Source of the DNA: Brevibacillus invocatus
Lineage (GTDB): Bacteria; Bacillota; Bacilli; Brevibacillales; Brevibacillaceae
NCBI RefSeq assembly: GCF_003710915.1
Contig: NZ_RHHR01000009.1
Coordinates: 1-64,000 of the forward strand
Direction of reading: 5' to 3'
Length of the DNA stretch: 64,000 bases
Of the stretch, positions 31,548-40,795 are shown piece by piece (position 1 is the first letter of the stretch; the number at the start of each line of letters is the position of its first letter). Position numbers and translations under genes: made by a program. The notes below the pieces were generated by a model. It ran no database searches and was not told where the DNA came from. It saw only the letters and a program-made list of their open reading frames with translations.

Positions 31548-32564
31548 TTACCCCCCGAAGAGCTTCTTATTGCGAGTCGCTGGTACTTTATCCAAGTAAT
31601 CCAACATCATTCCCGTACCTTTGGCTACGCACATCATCGGCTCGTCCGCTACCAGGACTGGAACCTTCAGTTCCTCTGCCAGCATCTGGTCAAGTCCGTG
31701 CAAAAGTGCGCCGCCACCAGTCAGGAATACACCCTTATCTATTATATCGGCAGAAAGCTCCGGAGGTGTTCGTTCTAAAACAGATTTTGATGCTTGTACA
31801 ATTGCACTAACCGACTCAGCCAGGGCTTCTTGGACTTCATGGGAGCGAATATTAATGGTTTGCGGCAATCCGCTTACCATATCTCGTCCACGAATGTCCA
31901 TTTCGTCCTGGCGTCCGCCGAATACAGTTCCAATCTGAACTTTAATATCTTCAGCCGTACGTTCACCAATCAGCAACTTGTATTTATTCTTTATGTATCG
32001 CATGATCGCCACGTCAAACGTATCGCCTGCGATTTTGATGGAAGAAGACGTGACGATATCACCCATCGAAAGTACGGCTACGTCCGTTGTACCGCCACCG
32101 ATATCGACAACCATATTTCCGGACGGCTGAAAAATGTCCATGCCAGCGCCAACAGCAGCTACTTTTGGCTCTTCCTCAATATACACTTCTCTCGCTCCGC
32201 CGCTTCGTTCAGCCGCTTCGCGAATGGCCTTTTGTTCCACAGACGTGATGTTTGTTGGACAACAAATCAAGATACGCGGACGAGCAAACATGCTTTTTCC
32301 GCCGATTTTGGTCAAGAAATGCTTAAGCATGGCCTCAGTAATTTCGAAGTCCGCAATAACCCCTTCTCGCAAAGGTCGGATCGCTACGATATTCCCTGGA
32401 GTCCGGCCTACCATTCGATAGGCTTCATTGCCTACAGCCAACACTTTTCTTGTTTGATTGTCAATTGCCACGACAGCTGGTTCGTCAAGGACAATTCCTT
32501 TGCCTTTCACAAATACCAAGACGTTTGCCGTCCCCAAGTCGATTCCGATATCTTTGCCAAACAT
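31548..32564 (-). CDS. mbl: MreB-like actin Mbl, cell shape protein
   Basis: 338 aa from ATG 32564 with GGGAGGA upstream; the longer open frame (to 32633) has no site. Bacterial actin that directs lateral wall synthesis at the membrane. Actin-fold signatures: DIGIDLGTANVLVF (phosphate 1), MVVDIGGGTTDVAVLSMG (phosphate 2) and GVFLTGGGALLHGLDQML (adenosine motif), plus the MreB-family GRTPGNIVAIRPLREGVIAD. The flhO-flhP downstream and spoIIID upstream context identifies Mbl rather than MreB or MreBH. Confidence 0.94.
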   Translation of the reverse strand: MFGKDIGIDLGTANVLVFVKGKGIVLDEPAVVAIDNQTRKVLAVGNEAYRMVGRTPGNIVAIRPLREGVIADFEITEAMLKHFLTKIGGKSMFARPRILICCPTNITSVEQKAIREAAERSGGAREVYIEEEPKVAAVGAGMDIFQPSGNMVVDIGGGTTDVAVLSMGDIVTSSSIKIAGDTFDVAIMRYIKNKYKLLIGERTAEDIKVQIGTVFGGRQDEMDIRGRDMVSGLPQTINIRSHEVQEALAESVSAIVQASKSVLERTPPELSADIIDKGVFLTGGGALLHGLDQMLAEELKVPVLVADEPMMCVAKGTGMMLDYLDKVPATRNKKLFGG

Positions 32565-32645
32565 TGCAAGGTCCTCCCTGTTACCAGTTACATTCCTAAC
32601 TAATATCATAGGCTCTTCTACGTGAGAGGACAAGGAAATTCTTTC

Positions 32646-32930
32646 TTACACACTTTCCTCCTGTTCTACATGCACTTTTTTGCTACGTCTCTTGTACTTG
32701 ATTTTCGTTGCCTCTCCTCCGCGAAGATGGCGGATAGCCTTGTGGTATTCCAAAATTTCCTTTACTTGGTTGGCCAACTCGGGATTTATTTCAGGCAACC
32801 GCTCTGTCAGGTCCTTGTGCACTGTACTTTTGGAAACACCGAATTCTTTGGCGATCATCCGAACCGTATTGCGCGTCTCTACAATATATCGGCCGATTTT
32901 GATGGTCCGCTCTTTGATGTAGTCGTGCAC
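32646..32930 (-). CDS. spoIIID: Sporulation transcriptional regulator SpoIIID
   Basis: 94 aa from a GTG at 32930, eight bases after AAGGAGG. It is nearly identical in its first 65 residues to B. subtilis SpoIIID: VHDYIKERTIKIGRYIVET, then VRMIAKEFGVSKSTVHKDL (helix-turn-helix) and AIRHLRGGEATKIKYK. It acts in the mother cell with sigma-E. A longer frame (to 32990) has no translation signal. Position between spoIIQ and mbl matches Bacillus. Confidence 0.96.
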   Translation of the reverse strand: MHDYIKERTIKIGRYIVETRNTVRMIAKEFGVSKSTVHKDLTERLPEINPELANQVKEILEYHKAIRHLRGGEATKIKYKRRSKKVHVEQEESV

Positions 32931-33078
32931 ATCACTCGCCTCCTTGTATCTACATTGTCTGATACAATATATGGGTGGGTGCGGACACATATTCTACGTT
33001 TCCAAGCCTGACAAGCCAGCACGGCCGCATCTTTTTTTCACAGTTTGTACACATGCAAAAAGTCGAAGCGTTTTGCAC

Positions 33079-33120
33079 AAAAAAACACCTGTAAAAAATT
33101 GGGATTTTACAGGTGTTTTT
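33079..33120 (-). terminator. Strong terminator after spoIIQ
   Basis: AAAAACACCTGTAAAA (33081-33096) and TTTTACAGGTGTTTTT (33105-33120) are perfect 16-bp arms with an 8-nt loop. T tracts follow on both strands. It separates spoIIQ from spoIIID. Confidence 0.9.
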
Positions 33121-33125
33121 TACGA

Positions 33126-33869
33126 TTATTGATTTTTTGCTTCCGGCTGAAGCAGGTATTGCTCCGGATTTACTGCCTTGCCATCGACACGTACTTCAAA
33201 GTGAAGATGTACACCGGCATCTTTTTCATACTCGCTGCGTCCTGCAGAACCAAGCACCTGTCCTTGTGTGACTTCGTCGCCCGGTTTTACAATGATATTC
33301 TCCAAGCTTTGATACACACTTACCATCTTGTCAGCATGCTCAACTTCGACGACTCGACCGACGAGTGGATCATTTTCCACTTTCGTCACTTTACCAGCCA
33401 ATGCAGCTACGACATCAAAGCTCTTGCCGTCGACTGCCTTCAAATCGATTCCCGTGTGAGGGAAGTAGGAATTGTTGTACTTGATCAACGCTTTTTGCTG
33501 CTCTTCCGCTGTTGCCTTTTCATCGAAGAAGCTCATGACCTGATCGTACTGAACTCCTGCTCCGACTGGCCATGCCAGTGGTTCCACGCTACCTGCTACC
33601 GGTACTGCATCATCGCCTTGTGTATCAGTCCCAGGAGTTGGATTACCCTCTGGGTTCGTCACTACCACGCCATCCTGTGGATTGGTCAATTCGGATACCG
33701 TGCTGATGACATTACCCTGATACCACATCACAAAAGCGAGAATGATTGCTGCAGTACCGATGTAGATCGCCGGAAACGCCCATTTCTTGCCCATCATCTT
33801 TTTCCAAGAACTTGACTTCTTGAATGGAATCGGTTGATTTTGATTTTTTTCATTTTCCATTTTATTCAT
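33126..33869 (-). CDS. spoIIQ: Stage II sporulation protein SpoIIQ (M23/LytM domain)
   Basis: 247 aa (start ATG 33869; ATG 33860 is also possible, site GAGG). One transmembrane helix (WAFPAIYIGTAAIILAFVMW) at about 30-50 then an extracellular LytM domain (about 105-235). It is the forespore half of the engulfment channel with mother-cell SpoIIIAH. The LytM zinc motif is complete here: HTGID (H and D) and HLHFEV. B. subtilis SpoIIQ lacks the first His and is inactive, so this form may keep endopeptidase activity. Neighbours spoIID and spoIIID support the name. Confidence 0.9.
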   Translation of the reverse strand: MNKMENEKNQNQPIPFKKSSSWKKMMGKKWAFPAIYIGTAAIILAFVMWYQGNVISTVSELTNPQDGVVVTNPEGNPTPGTDTQGDDAVPVAGSVEPLAWPVGAGVQYDQVMSFFDEKATAEEQQKALIKYNNSYFPHTGIDLKAVDGKSFDVVAALAGKVTKVENDPLVGRVVEVEHADKMVSVYQSLENIIVKPGDEVTQGQVLGSAGRSEYEKDAGVHLHFEVRVDGKAVNPEQYLLQPEAKNQ

Positions 33870-33951
33870 CACCTCATCCCTCAGTATCGCCAGAATTTTG
33901 ACGTATAAACCTGAGAGAGAAGGGAAAATTAAAAATTTACCAATTGCCCAT

Positions 33952-34962
33952 CTAAACGGAGAGAAACTTCGAATAATCCTGCAAATCGATCCCCTGATAA
34001 TAATATTTCACGATCTGCTCTGCGTTTTTCCCTGACTTCGCCATTCCATTTGCACCCCATTGACTCATGCCGACGCCATGGCCGTACCCCTTGGTCGTGA
34101 TATAGACCTGCTTGCCCCGCAATTCCATCGTAAACGACGAAGAGTTGAGATTCAGCTTTTCCCGCACTTCCCGTCCTGAGAAATCCTTTCCTCCAATGTG
34201 GATCTTACCGACGCGATTCCCCGTAGTCGTTGAAGTCACGCGAAACCAGGAACCATTGGAAGACACCTCTTGCACCAGCTTCACCCCAAGACTTTTTTCC
34301 ATCTCCTCAGTCGTAAAAACGACGGTTTCCTGATAGCGGGGAGAATCAATGTCCCACGGACTCGCCACGCTTTTCAAATAAGGAATGGCTTTTTCCCAAT
34401 ACTCACCGGAGTTCTCAGTGAAGCCATTGCTGGTGGAAAAGAAGGTCGCGTCAATCGGCTGTCCCTGAAAGGTAAGCACAATGCCTGCCGTGGCCTGAAC
34501 CGCTTGTTGAATCCGCTTGTTTTTCCACTCGTACTGACTGCTCCATCGTTCTTTGCGCTGTACTTCATCCATATAGACCTGGTGACGGACTGTGTCCAGC
34601 ACCTGAGCCCCATCCGGTACATCGTCCCATTTTCCCTCGCTCAGCCTGCGCACAATGTATGTTCTCGCAGCCATCGCCTGTGCCTTGAGAGCTTCCAGTT
34701 CAAACTCTGCCGGCATTTCCGCGGCCACCACTCCGGTGATGTACTCTTCCATTGGTAGTGTTTCCACCACTTTTTTCTCCGTACGGTAAACCTTCACTTC
34801 CAGACCTGGCTTTATGACGGCCTGGTTGTCCGGTTGCAGGACGGCGACACTCTCTCCCCCCGCTACCTGACTGGTTGGTGAAAACAGATATACCAAGGCG
34901 GCTGGCATGAGAACGAGCAAGATCGGTAATGCGACAAACCACATGACAAAATAACGTTTCAT
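33952..34962 (-). CDS. spoIID: Stage II sporulation protein D, lytic transglycosylase
   Basis: 336 aa from ATG 34962, eight bases after GGGGAGGA; the frame extends to 35316 antisense-free but without a site. One N-terminal membrane anchor (about 5-28). The SpoIID domain shows LPMEEYITGVVAAEMPAEFE with the catalytic Glu in the EMPAEF segment, KAQAMAARTYIVRRL, and the Tyr-Gly-His-Gly-Val-Gly-Met-Ser-Gln-Trp-Gly motif near the end. It cuts peptidoglycan during septal thinning and engulfment with SpoIIP and SpoIIM, which are not in this window. It lies next to murA as in Bacillus. Confidence 0.94.
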   Translation of the reverse strand: MKRYFVMWFVALPILLVLMPAALVYLFSPTSQVAGGESVAVLQPDNQAVIKPGLEVKVYRTEKKVVETLPMEEYITGVVAAEMPAEFELEALKAQAMAARTYIVRRLSEGKWDDVPDGAQVLDTVRHQVYMDEVQRKERWSSQYEWKNKRIQQAVQATAGIVLTFQGQPIDATFFSTSNGFTENSGEYWEKAIPYLKSVASPWDIDSPRYQETVVFTTEEMEKSLGVKLVQEVSSNGSWFRVTSTTTGNRVGKIHIGGKDFSGREVREKLNLNSSSFTMELRGKQVYITTKGYGHGVGMSQWGANGMAKSGKNAEQIVKYYYQGIDLQDYSKFLSV

Positions 34963-35055
34963 GCTTGGAATCCTCCCCGTATCGTGCTGACACTTCCAGT
35001 CTATGTTCTGTGCCCATACGATAGAACGAGAGAATGAGAGAGAAACGAGAATGCA

Positions 35056-35083
35056 AAAAGGCCCCCTGCTAGCAGAGAGCCTT
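35056..35083 (-). terminator. Terminator of murA
   Basis: AGGC and CTGCT pair with AGCAG and GCCT around the 35070 apex, with small internal mismatches; TTTTTGC follows on the minus strand. Confidence 0.7.
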
Positions 35084-35113
35084 TCTTTCATTTCAATGCC
35101 TCGACGGCAAATA

Positions 35114-36436
35114 TTAAGCAAAGTTGGGTGAAAAATTGATCTTAATCGCTTCCGGAGCTGCAGCTTCCTGCTGCTCTTGATGAATGTAGCGCTCCACGTC
35201 TGCGCCCAACGCTTGAAGCTTTTCCGCAAAGTTGACGTAGCCTCGGTCGATGTGATGCAAGGCTGTAACTTCCGTATCGCCTTCAGATACCAATCCGGCC
35301 AAGACCAGAGCTGCACCTGCGCGCAAATCTGTAGCGGCTACCTTGCTGCCAGTCAGCTTGGCTCCACCCTCGACGATGGCGCTACGTCCCTCAATCTTGA
35401 TATTGGCGTTCATCCGACGGAACTCCTCGACATGCATGAAGCGATTTTCAAAAACCGTCTCTGTCACAATGCTTGTACCCTCGGAAACGAGCAACAAAGC
35501 CATCATTTGTGACTGCATATCGGTAGGGAAACCAGGGTATGGTAAAGTCTTCAAGTCAACAGCCTTCAGCTTGCCCTTGCGCGTCACGCGAATGCCGTTT
35601 TCCTGTTCGTCTACTTCTACGCCCATCTCTCTCAGCTTGGCTGTAACAGACTTCAGATGGTCGCAGATCGCACCTTCTACAAACACATCGCCACCCGTAA
35701 TAGCAGCAGCTACCATAAACGTACCTGCTTCAATCCGGTCAGGAATCACACAATGTGTGCAGCCCTTCATGGTTTCAACGCCTTCGATCCGAATCGAACC
35801 AGTACCAGCACCGCGGATTTTTGCTCCCATTCGGTTGAGATAGTTGGCCAAATCCACGATTTCAGGTTCTTCTGCGGCATTTTCAATCACGGTCGTGCCT
35901 TCTGCCAAAGCAGCGGCCATCATGATGTTTTCGGTTGCTCCTACACTGGCGATATCCAGGTAAATTTTCGCACCTTTCAATCTGCCCTCCACGCTCGCAT
36001 CAATAAATCCTTGTCCGATATCGATTTTTGCTCCCATCGCCTCAAAGCCTTTGAGGTGCTGATCGATTGGTCGCGTCCCAATGGCGCAACCACCTGGAAG
36101 AGCGACACGTGCCCGTCCCTTTCTCGCTAAAAGCGGTCCCATTACCAAGAAGGACGCCCGCATTTTGCGAACAAGTTCATAGGATGCCTCAACGCTCGAC
36201 AAAGAGGAAGCGTCGATTGTCAGCACTTCATGATCATATGTAAGGGAGATTCCCATCGATTTCAAGAGGTCGCATATCGTCCTAACGTCGTCAAGGGCTG
36301 GAACATCCGAAATGATGCTTGTCCCTTCTTCTGCCAGGATAGATGCTGCAATGATAGGGAGTACGGCATTTTTGGCTCCGGAAACCTTGACGTTTCCTAC
36401 CAATGCCTTACCACCGCGGACAATCATTTTATCCAA
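35114..36436 (-). CDS. murA: UDP-GlcNAc 1-carboxyvinyltransferase
   Basis: 440 aa from a TTG at 36436 with GGAGGGG six bases upstream, giving [20 protein letters not shown], the expected N-terminus. It transfers enolpyruvate from PEP to UDP-GlcNAc, the first committed step of peptidoglycan precursor synthesis. Catalytic K22/N23 (SGAKNAVLP) and C117 in [14 protein letters not shown] are present. The C117 form is fosfomycin-sensitive in other MurA enzymes. Its place between ywmB and spoIID corresponds to murAA of Bacillus. Confidence 0.96.
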   Translation of the reverse strand: MDKMIVRGGKALVGNVKVSGAKNAVLPIIAASILAEEGTSIISDVPALDDVRTICDLLKSMGISLTYDHEVLTIDASSLSSVEASYELVRKMRASFLVMGPLLARKGRARVALPGGCAIGTRPIDQHLKGFEAMGAKIDIGQGFIDASVEGRLKGAKIYLDIASVGATENIMMAAALAEGTTVIENAAEEPEIVDLANYLNRMGAKIRGAGTGSIRIEGVETMKGCTHCVIPDRIEAGTFMVAAAITGGDVFVEGAICDHLKSVTAKLREMGVEVDEQENGIRVTRKGKLKAVDLKTLPYPGFPTDMQSQMMALLLVSEGTSIVTETVFENRFMHVEEFRRMNANIKIEGRSAIVEGGAKLTGSKVAATDLRAGAALVLAGLVSEGDTEVTALHHIDRGYVNFAEKLQALGADVERYIHQEQQEAAAPEAIKINFSPNFA

Positions 36437-36454
36437 TGTGTACCCCTCCGCGTG

Positions 36455-37204
36455 CTAATATTCCACTGTGATGATTGGTGTGCCTACGGTGATCTGCGTT
36501 CCTGCATGACTGTCTCGATGCGTTGCCACCTGTAGGTTCATCTTGTCCCCGTTTAGCGAAATGAACGGCTTCCACAGCTTCGTGTAGCCGGAAATACTGA
36601 CTACAGTTTCATCCGCTAAACGTTCTCGTTCTTTGGCTTGGAGGGCCTGAAAAATCGACAATATTTTACCCTCCTGTTGATCAACACTCATCTTAACATT
36701 GTACATTCCGCGAATACAAGTGCTAATTTGCGGAATAAAGTCGGCTTTTGACAAGGATTTTACAAAGTTATCCTGCGTAGATTCAATATATGGTAGTGAT
36801 TCACGGCTTCCGGTTAGTTCCAACACTAGATATGTATCAAATGCACCATTTATGGAAACTCCTGTTATTTCAAAACGTACCTGTACGCCATCCTGGATGA
36901 TTTCTGCCGTGTGAGAGACGATGTGATTCTCTTGAGAAAAAACGAAGCTGGTAACCGGAATTGCGAGTTCTGTTGCCCAACTGTTTGCCAACTTTTCAAG
37001 CTCCGCAGGACTTTCTACCTGTCCAAGCGATGTGCGGCCGCGCATCTGAACCTGTAGTCCGGTAGCTCCCGTCTCTTCGATTACCGCAAGCAACCGCGCA
37101 GCAATTGCCACATCGGGAATTTCCTTCGCTTGTGCCGGTACCCAATAGACGATCCCCAAAACGATTAGCATCGCTAGAGACAACAAACCTGACCACATTT
37201 TCAT
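36455..37204 (-). CDS. ywmB: YwmB-like TATA-box-binding-fold protein
   Basis: 249 aa. Start ATG 37204 after GGGAGAGAG. A signal peptide or anchor (about 1-26: WSGLLSLAMLIVLGIVYWVP) ends in AQA. The remainder matches the YwmB/DUF1779 family (TATA-box-binding-like fold) by VQMRGRTSLG and SISGYTKLWKPFISLNGD segments. It lies 18 bp upstream of murA, as in B. subtilis. Function unknown; a role in the wall or sporulation is inferred from the company. Confidence 0.8.
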   Translation of the reverse strand: MKMWSGLLSLAMLIVLGIVYWVPAQAKEIPDVAIAARLLAVIEETGATGLQVQMRGRTSLGQVESPAELEKLANSWATELAIPVTSFVFSQENHIVSHTAEIIQDGVQVRFEITGVSINGAFDTYLVLELTGSRESLPYIESTQDNFVKSLSKADFIPQISTCIRGMYNVKMSVDQQEGKILSIFQALQAKERERLADETVVSISGYTKLWKPFISLNGDKMNLQVATHRDSHAGTQITVGTPIITVEY

Positions 37205-37300
37205 TTTTTCTCTCTCCCATTCATGTAGCTCTTTGTACTTCTCAGTTTGCACATGAAATTGGGTGGATATACCAATAAATTCAGATTACACGTGAGAGAA

Positions 37301-37531
37301 TTAGGAGAAGAGATTTCCGATGATCAGCGACCAACCCAGATAATCGCTGAAGAAGCGGGACAACTCATAGCCAATTACAATAGACAAAAAGATTTGCAGC
37401 AGCTTGGCTTGTGCGCTGTTCGGTTTTTTTAGGAGTTTTTCAAACCTTACAGCCTGAAGGGTCCACCAGCTTAATCCAATAAAGACGATGGACAGGATGA
37501 TACTTAAGAAGCCATATATTTCACTCGGCAC
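37301..37531 (-). CDS. ywzB: DUF1146 small membrane protein YwzB
   Basis: 76 aa from GTG 37531, nine bases after GAGGAGG (a frame to 37645 lacks a site). Two transmembrane helices: IYGFLSIILSIVFIGLSWWTL and LLQIFLSIVIGYELS. The length and FEKLLKK-x-AQAKLLQI linker agree with DUF1146/YwzB (77 aa in B. subtilis), which stands between atpC and ywmB there. Here the complex I operon sits on that side instead. Function unknown. Confidence 0.82.
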   Translation of the reverse strand: MPSEIYGFLSIILSIVFIGLSWWTLQAVRFEKLLKKPNSAQAKLLQIFLSIVIGYELSRFFSDYLGWSLIIGNLFS

Positions 37532-37655
37532 AATCCGTTCCTCCTCTATTGAAAATACATGAGCCATCTTACCTTTGCCAAGAGTCTGATGGTACAGAAA
37601 TTCGGGTTCTCCGCGATATATAAGCGGTTTTAACAGATTTAACATATTTAAACGC

Positions 37656-37689
37656 GAAAAAAGGGACGGTCATTGGTTGACCATCCCTT
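37656..37689 (-). terminator. Terminator of the complex I operon
   Basis: AAGGGACGGTCA (37661-37672) and TGACCATCCCTT (37678-37689) pair with one mismatch around a 5-nt loop; TTTTTT follows on the minus strand. Confidence 0.85.
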
Positions 37690-37732
37690 TTATTGTACAT
37701 GAAGTACGGGTCTGTTTCGAGTTTCATTGTGC

Positions 37733-39250
37733 TCAAGAAGGCAGCATATTTCCAAAGTCGAACGCCGGGTTAAAGTTTACTTGGATATAATCGGTCACGA
37801 GTCCCGGGAAGACACCGAAGAACACGGTCGCGATCGCGAGCAGCAATACAAGTAGCCAGATTCCTCTTGGTACGGCCAATGGTGCTTCGCTCTCTCCTGA
37901 GCGCATGTACATCTGCCGGATAATCCCGAAGTAATAGTAATAGGAAACGACGCTGGTCACAATCATGACACCCGACAGCCAGTAGTTCTCCTGGGCCAGC
38001 GCCCCCATGAACAGATAGAATTTCCCGAAGAAGCCGACCGATATGGGAATCCCTGCCAAGGAAAGGAGGAAAATTGTCATCGAGATCGCCATGACAGGAG
38101 AGCGATGGTACAAGCCGGCAAATCCTTTCAGGTCTTCCGTCTGTTGTTCTTTGGCCACCGCCATGATCACGGCAAACGCACCAAAGCTCACGAGCAAATA
38201 ACCGAATAGATAGAAGATCACTTCACTGAAAAACAGAGTCGTCGGCGGTGAGAACGGTACCAGCAAATAACCTGCCTGTGCGATACCCGAATACGCCATC
38301 ATCCGCTTGACGTTGGTCTGTTTGAGGGCCATCGTATTTCCGATGATCATCGACGCTGCTGCTATGAGTCCCAGATACAAGCTGCCCTGTACGAAAAAGA
38401 AAGGTCCTTCAGCACTTGGCACTTGCAGAAAACTAATCAGCAGCAATCGGAATACGAGGGAAAATCCAGCTGCTTTCGAGACAACTGCCAGGAAAGCTGT
38501 CACCGGGGTCGGAGCTCCCTGGTAGACGTCCGGTGCCCACATATGGTTGGGTGCCGCAGAGATTTTAAAGGCAAGGCCAACCGCTAGAAATGCAAACGCC
38601 ATATAGATGATAAACTGGTAGCCCATCATCCCCGCTTCCGCCAGACGCTGCGAAATTTCGTAGATGTTGGTGGTTCCCGTCAAGCCGTACACATACGACA
38701 TCCCAAACAAGGTCACTGCGGTGGCAATCGAGCCGGAAACGACGTATTTAAATGCCGACTCGTTGGAATGGAGAGACTTTTTCCGCATGCCAACCAGCAC
38801 ATACGATGACAGCGACAGTAGCTCCAGCCCGACAAACATCGTGATCAGGTCCGCCGAGGAAGCCATGACCATCGCACCAAGCAAACCGCTGAGCAACAGG
38901 TAGTAATATTCTCCCCTATGTGCCACCTCTCCCTGATTTAAATAGGAGAGGGAGATCAGAATCGTGAATGCAGTCCCGCCCAGGAAGAGCAGTTTGAAAG
39001 CATTGCCGTAGTCATCGATACGAATCATGTCCGCCATGTAGCTGTATGGCTGATCAAGCGTCGTCATGTTGACGAAAACAAATGTCGTTGCCAGCAGCAC
39101 CCCCACCAGGGAAAGCAGTCCGATCGCTTGTTTACCCAATCGCTTTCCGGCGAACAGATCGAGAAGTGATAGCCCTGTAGCAAAGCCTAGAATGATAAAT
39201 TCGGGCAGAAGGTAGCTCCAGTCATATGAGAAGATGTCTTTTACTTCCAT
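37733..39250 (-). CDS. nuoN: NADH-quinone oxidoreductase subunit N
   Basis: 505 aa, about 14 membrane helices; one of the three antiporter-like proton channels of complex I. Typical residues: the Glu in FVGLELLSLSSYVLVGM, the Lys in AFLAVGLAFKISAAPNHMWA and GNTMALKQTNVKRMMAYSGIAQAGYLL. GGAGGG six bases before the ATG. Last gene of the operon, four bases after nuoM, followed by a strong terminator. Confidence 0.95.
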   Translation of the reverse strand: MEVKDIFSYDWSYLLPEFIILGFATGLSLLDLFAGKRLGKQAIGLLSLVGVLLATTFVFVNMTTLDQPYSYMADMIRIDDYGNAFKLLFLGGTAFTILISLSYLNQGEVAHRGEYYYLLLSGLLGAMVMASSADLITMFVGLELLSLSSYVLVGMRKKSLHSNESAFKYVVSGSIATAVTLFGMSYVYGLTGTTNIYEISQRLAEAGMMGYQFIIYMAFAFLAVGLAFKISAAPNHMWAPDVYQGAPTPVTAFLAVVSKAAGFSLVFRLLLISFLQVPSAEGPFFFVQGSLYLGLIAAASMIIGNTMALKQTNVKRMMAYSGIAQAGYLLVPFSPPTTLFFSEVIFYLFGYLLVSFGAFAVIMAVAKEQQTEDLKGFAGLYHRSPVMAISMTIFLLSLAGIPISVGFFGKFYLFMGALAQENYWLSGVMIVTSVVSYYYYFGIIRQMYMRSGESEAPLAVPRGIWLLVLLLAIATVFFGVFPGLVTDYIQVNFNPAFDFGNMLPS

Positions 39251-39253
39251 GGC

Positions 39254-40795
39254 TTACCCTCCTATTCCCGTCACGATGGGTACGATTGTTTTCAAGGTCT
39301 GCTGCAGCGGATTTCCCAAAATGGCAGGATACACCCCGATCAGGATGATGAAGCCGAGGAGGACAACCATCGGGATCACTTCCATTGGTTGAGCATCCGC
39401 GAGACGATTAAAACGGTCAGGTGTTGGGCCGAATGTCGTACGCAATATGGCACGCAGCAAGTATACTGCCGTCAGTACGATACCGAGTGCGCCGACGACT
39501 GCCATGACTGGAAGTTTGCCGAACAATCCCAGGAAGGCGAAGAACTCGCTGATGAATCCAGACATCCCCGGCAATCCGAGGGACGCCATCCCTCCTGCCA
39601 GCAAGATTCCACTGACAAATGGCATGGATTTGGCCAATCCCCCCAGCTCGTCGATCATCGAGGTTTGGGTACGATCCCAAATCACGCCGATCAGGAAGAA
39701 GAGCAGTGCAGAGATAAAGCCGTGCGATACGATCTGGAACATGGCCCCTTGAAAGCCGATGGTATTCATCGCCGCAAATCCGAGCAGGACAATTCCCATG
39801 TGACTGATACTGGAATAGGCCAGAACCATTTTCAAATCCTTTTGCACATATGCGAGTACCGCGCCGTACAGAATGTTGATGATGCCAAGCACGGCCAACC
39901 AGGTAGCGAACTGGTATGCCTGCTCAGGGAAAAATCCAATCCCCATCCGCAGGACCCCGTAAGCCCCCATCTTCAGCAAAATGCCGGAGTGAATCATCAC
40001 GATAGACGGAGGTGCCTGAACGTGTACTTTTAGCATCCAGGTATGGAACGGAAATACCGGAAGCTTGATCGCAAATGCGATGAACAAAGCCAGGAACAGG
40101 CCAAATCGGAGTTCAGGAGTGATCGCTGATGCGACCGGATGACCCGCCGTCGTCAATGCATTCGAAATCTGCTCCATGTTCATCGTCTGCAAGAGAAGAT
40201 AGAGAACAATGAACGCAATCAGCATGATTCCAGAGCCAATACCGTTGTACAGCAAGAATTTGTTTGCTGCCTTCTCCCGTTCACCATAACCCCAGATTCC
40301 GACGAGGAAAAACATCGGCACTAGCGTCATTTCAAAAAAGATAAAGAACAGGAACAGGTTATCTGCTGCAAAAACGCCCAACATTCCGATTAGCAACACA
40401 TGAAACAGGATAAAAAACTCTTTCAGCCTCTTCTTGATCTGCCAGGAAGCGACTGCCGCCAGCGTAGCGATAATAGCAGTCAGAACGAGCAGCGGCATGG
40501 AAACCCCATCAACACCCAGTTCGTAGTTAATTTCCAACCCGTAGGGATTACCTGCCTGATCAAATGAGATGGGAATCGAAATCCAATCGTATTTCTCGAC
40601 AAACTGCAGATTGGATGACCCGTAATGAAAGGAAGCAAACAAATATAGAGACAACAGAAGCGGAAGCAGCGTACCAAGGACTCCCACTTTTTTGATGACC
40701 CCACCCTGGTGTTGAGGGATAAAAGCCATGACCAGGATCGCCAGAACGGGCGAGAATACCAGCACCGACAAGAGGATGCTATTGACCAGATCCAA
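39254..40795 (-). CDS. nuoM: NADH-quinone oxidoreductase subunit M
   Basis: 513 aa from TTG 40795 (AAGGGGG seven bases upstream); GTG 40804 is in frame but touches that site. Antiporter-like membrane subunit with FFIFFEMTLVPMFFLVGIWG (Glu), FAIKLPVFPFHTWMLKVHVQ with LPVFPFHTWMLK signature and KMVLAYSSISHMGIVLLG. It overlaps the nuoL end by 17 bases, implying translational coupling. Confidence 0.94.
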   Translation of the reverse strand: MDLVNSILLSVLVFSPVLAILVMAFIPQHQGGVIKKVGVLGTLLPLLLSLYLFASFHYGSSNLQFVEKYDWISIPISFDQAGNPYGLEINYELGVDGVSMPLLVLTAIIATLAAVASWQIKKRLKEFFILFHVLLIGMLGVFAADNLFLFFIFFEMTLVPMFFLVGIWGYGEREKAANKFLLYNGIGSGIMLIAFIVLYLLLQTMNMEQISNALTTAGHPVASAITPELRFGLFLALFIAFAIKLPVFPFHTWMLKVHVQAPPSIVMIHSGILLKMGAYGVLRMGIGFFPEQAYQFATWLAVLGIINILYGAVLAYVQKDLKMVLAYSSISHMGIVLLGFAAMNTIGFQGAMFQIVSHGFISALLFFLIGVIWDRTQTSMIDELGGLAKSMPFVSGILLAGGMASLGLPGMSGFISEFFAFLGLFGKLPVMAVVGALGIVLTAVYLLRAILRTTFGPTPDRFNRLADAQPMEVIPMVVLLGFIILIGVYPAILGNPLQQTLKTIVPIVTGIGG

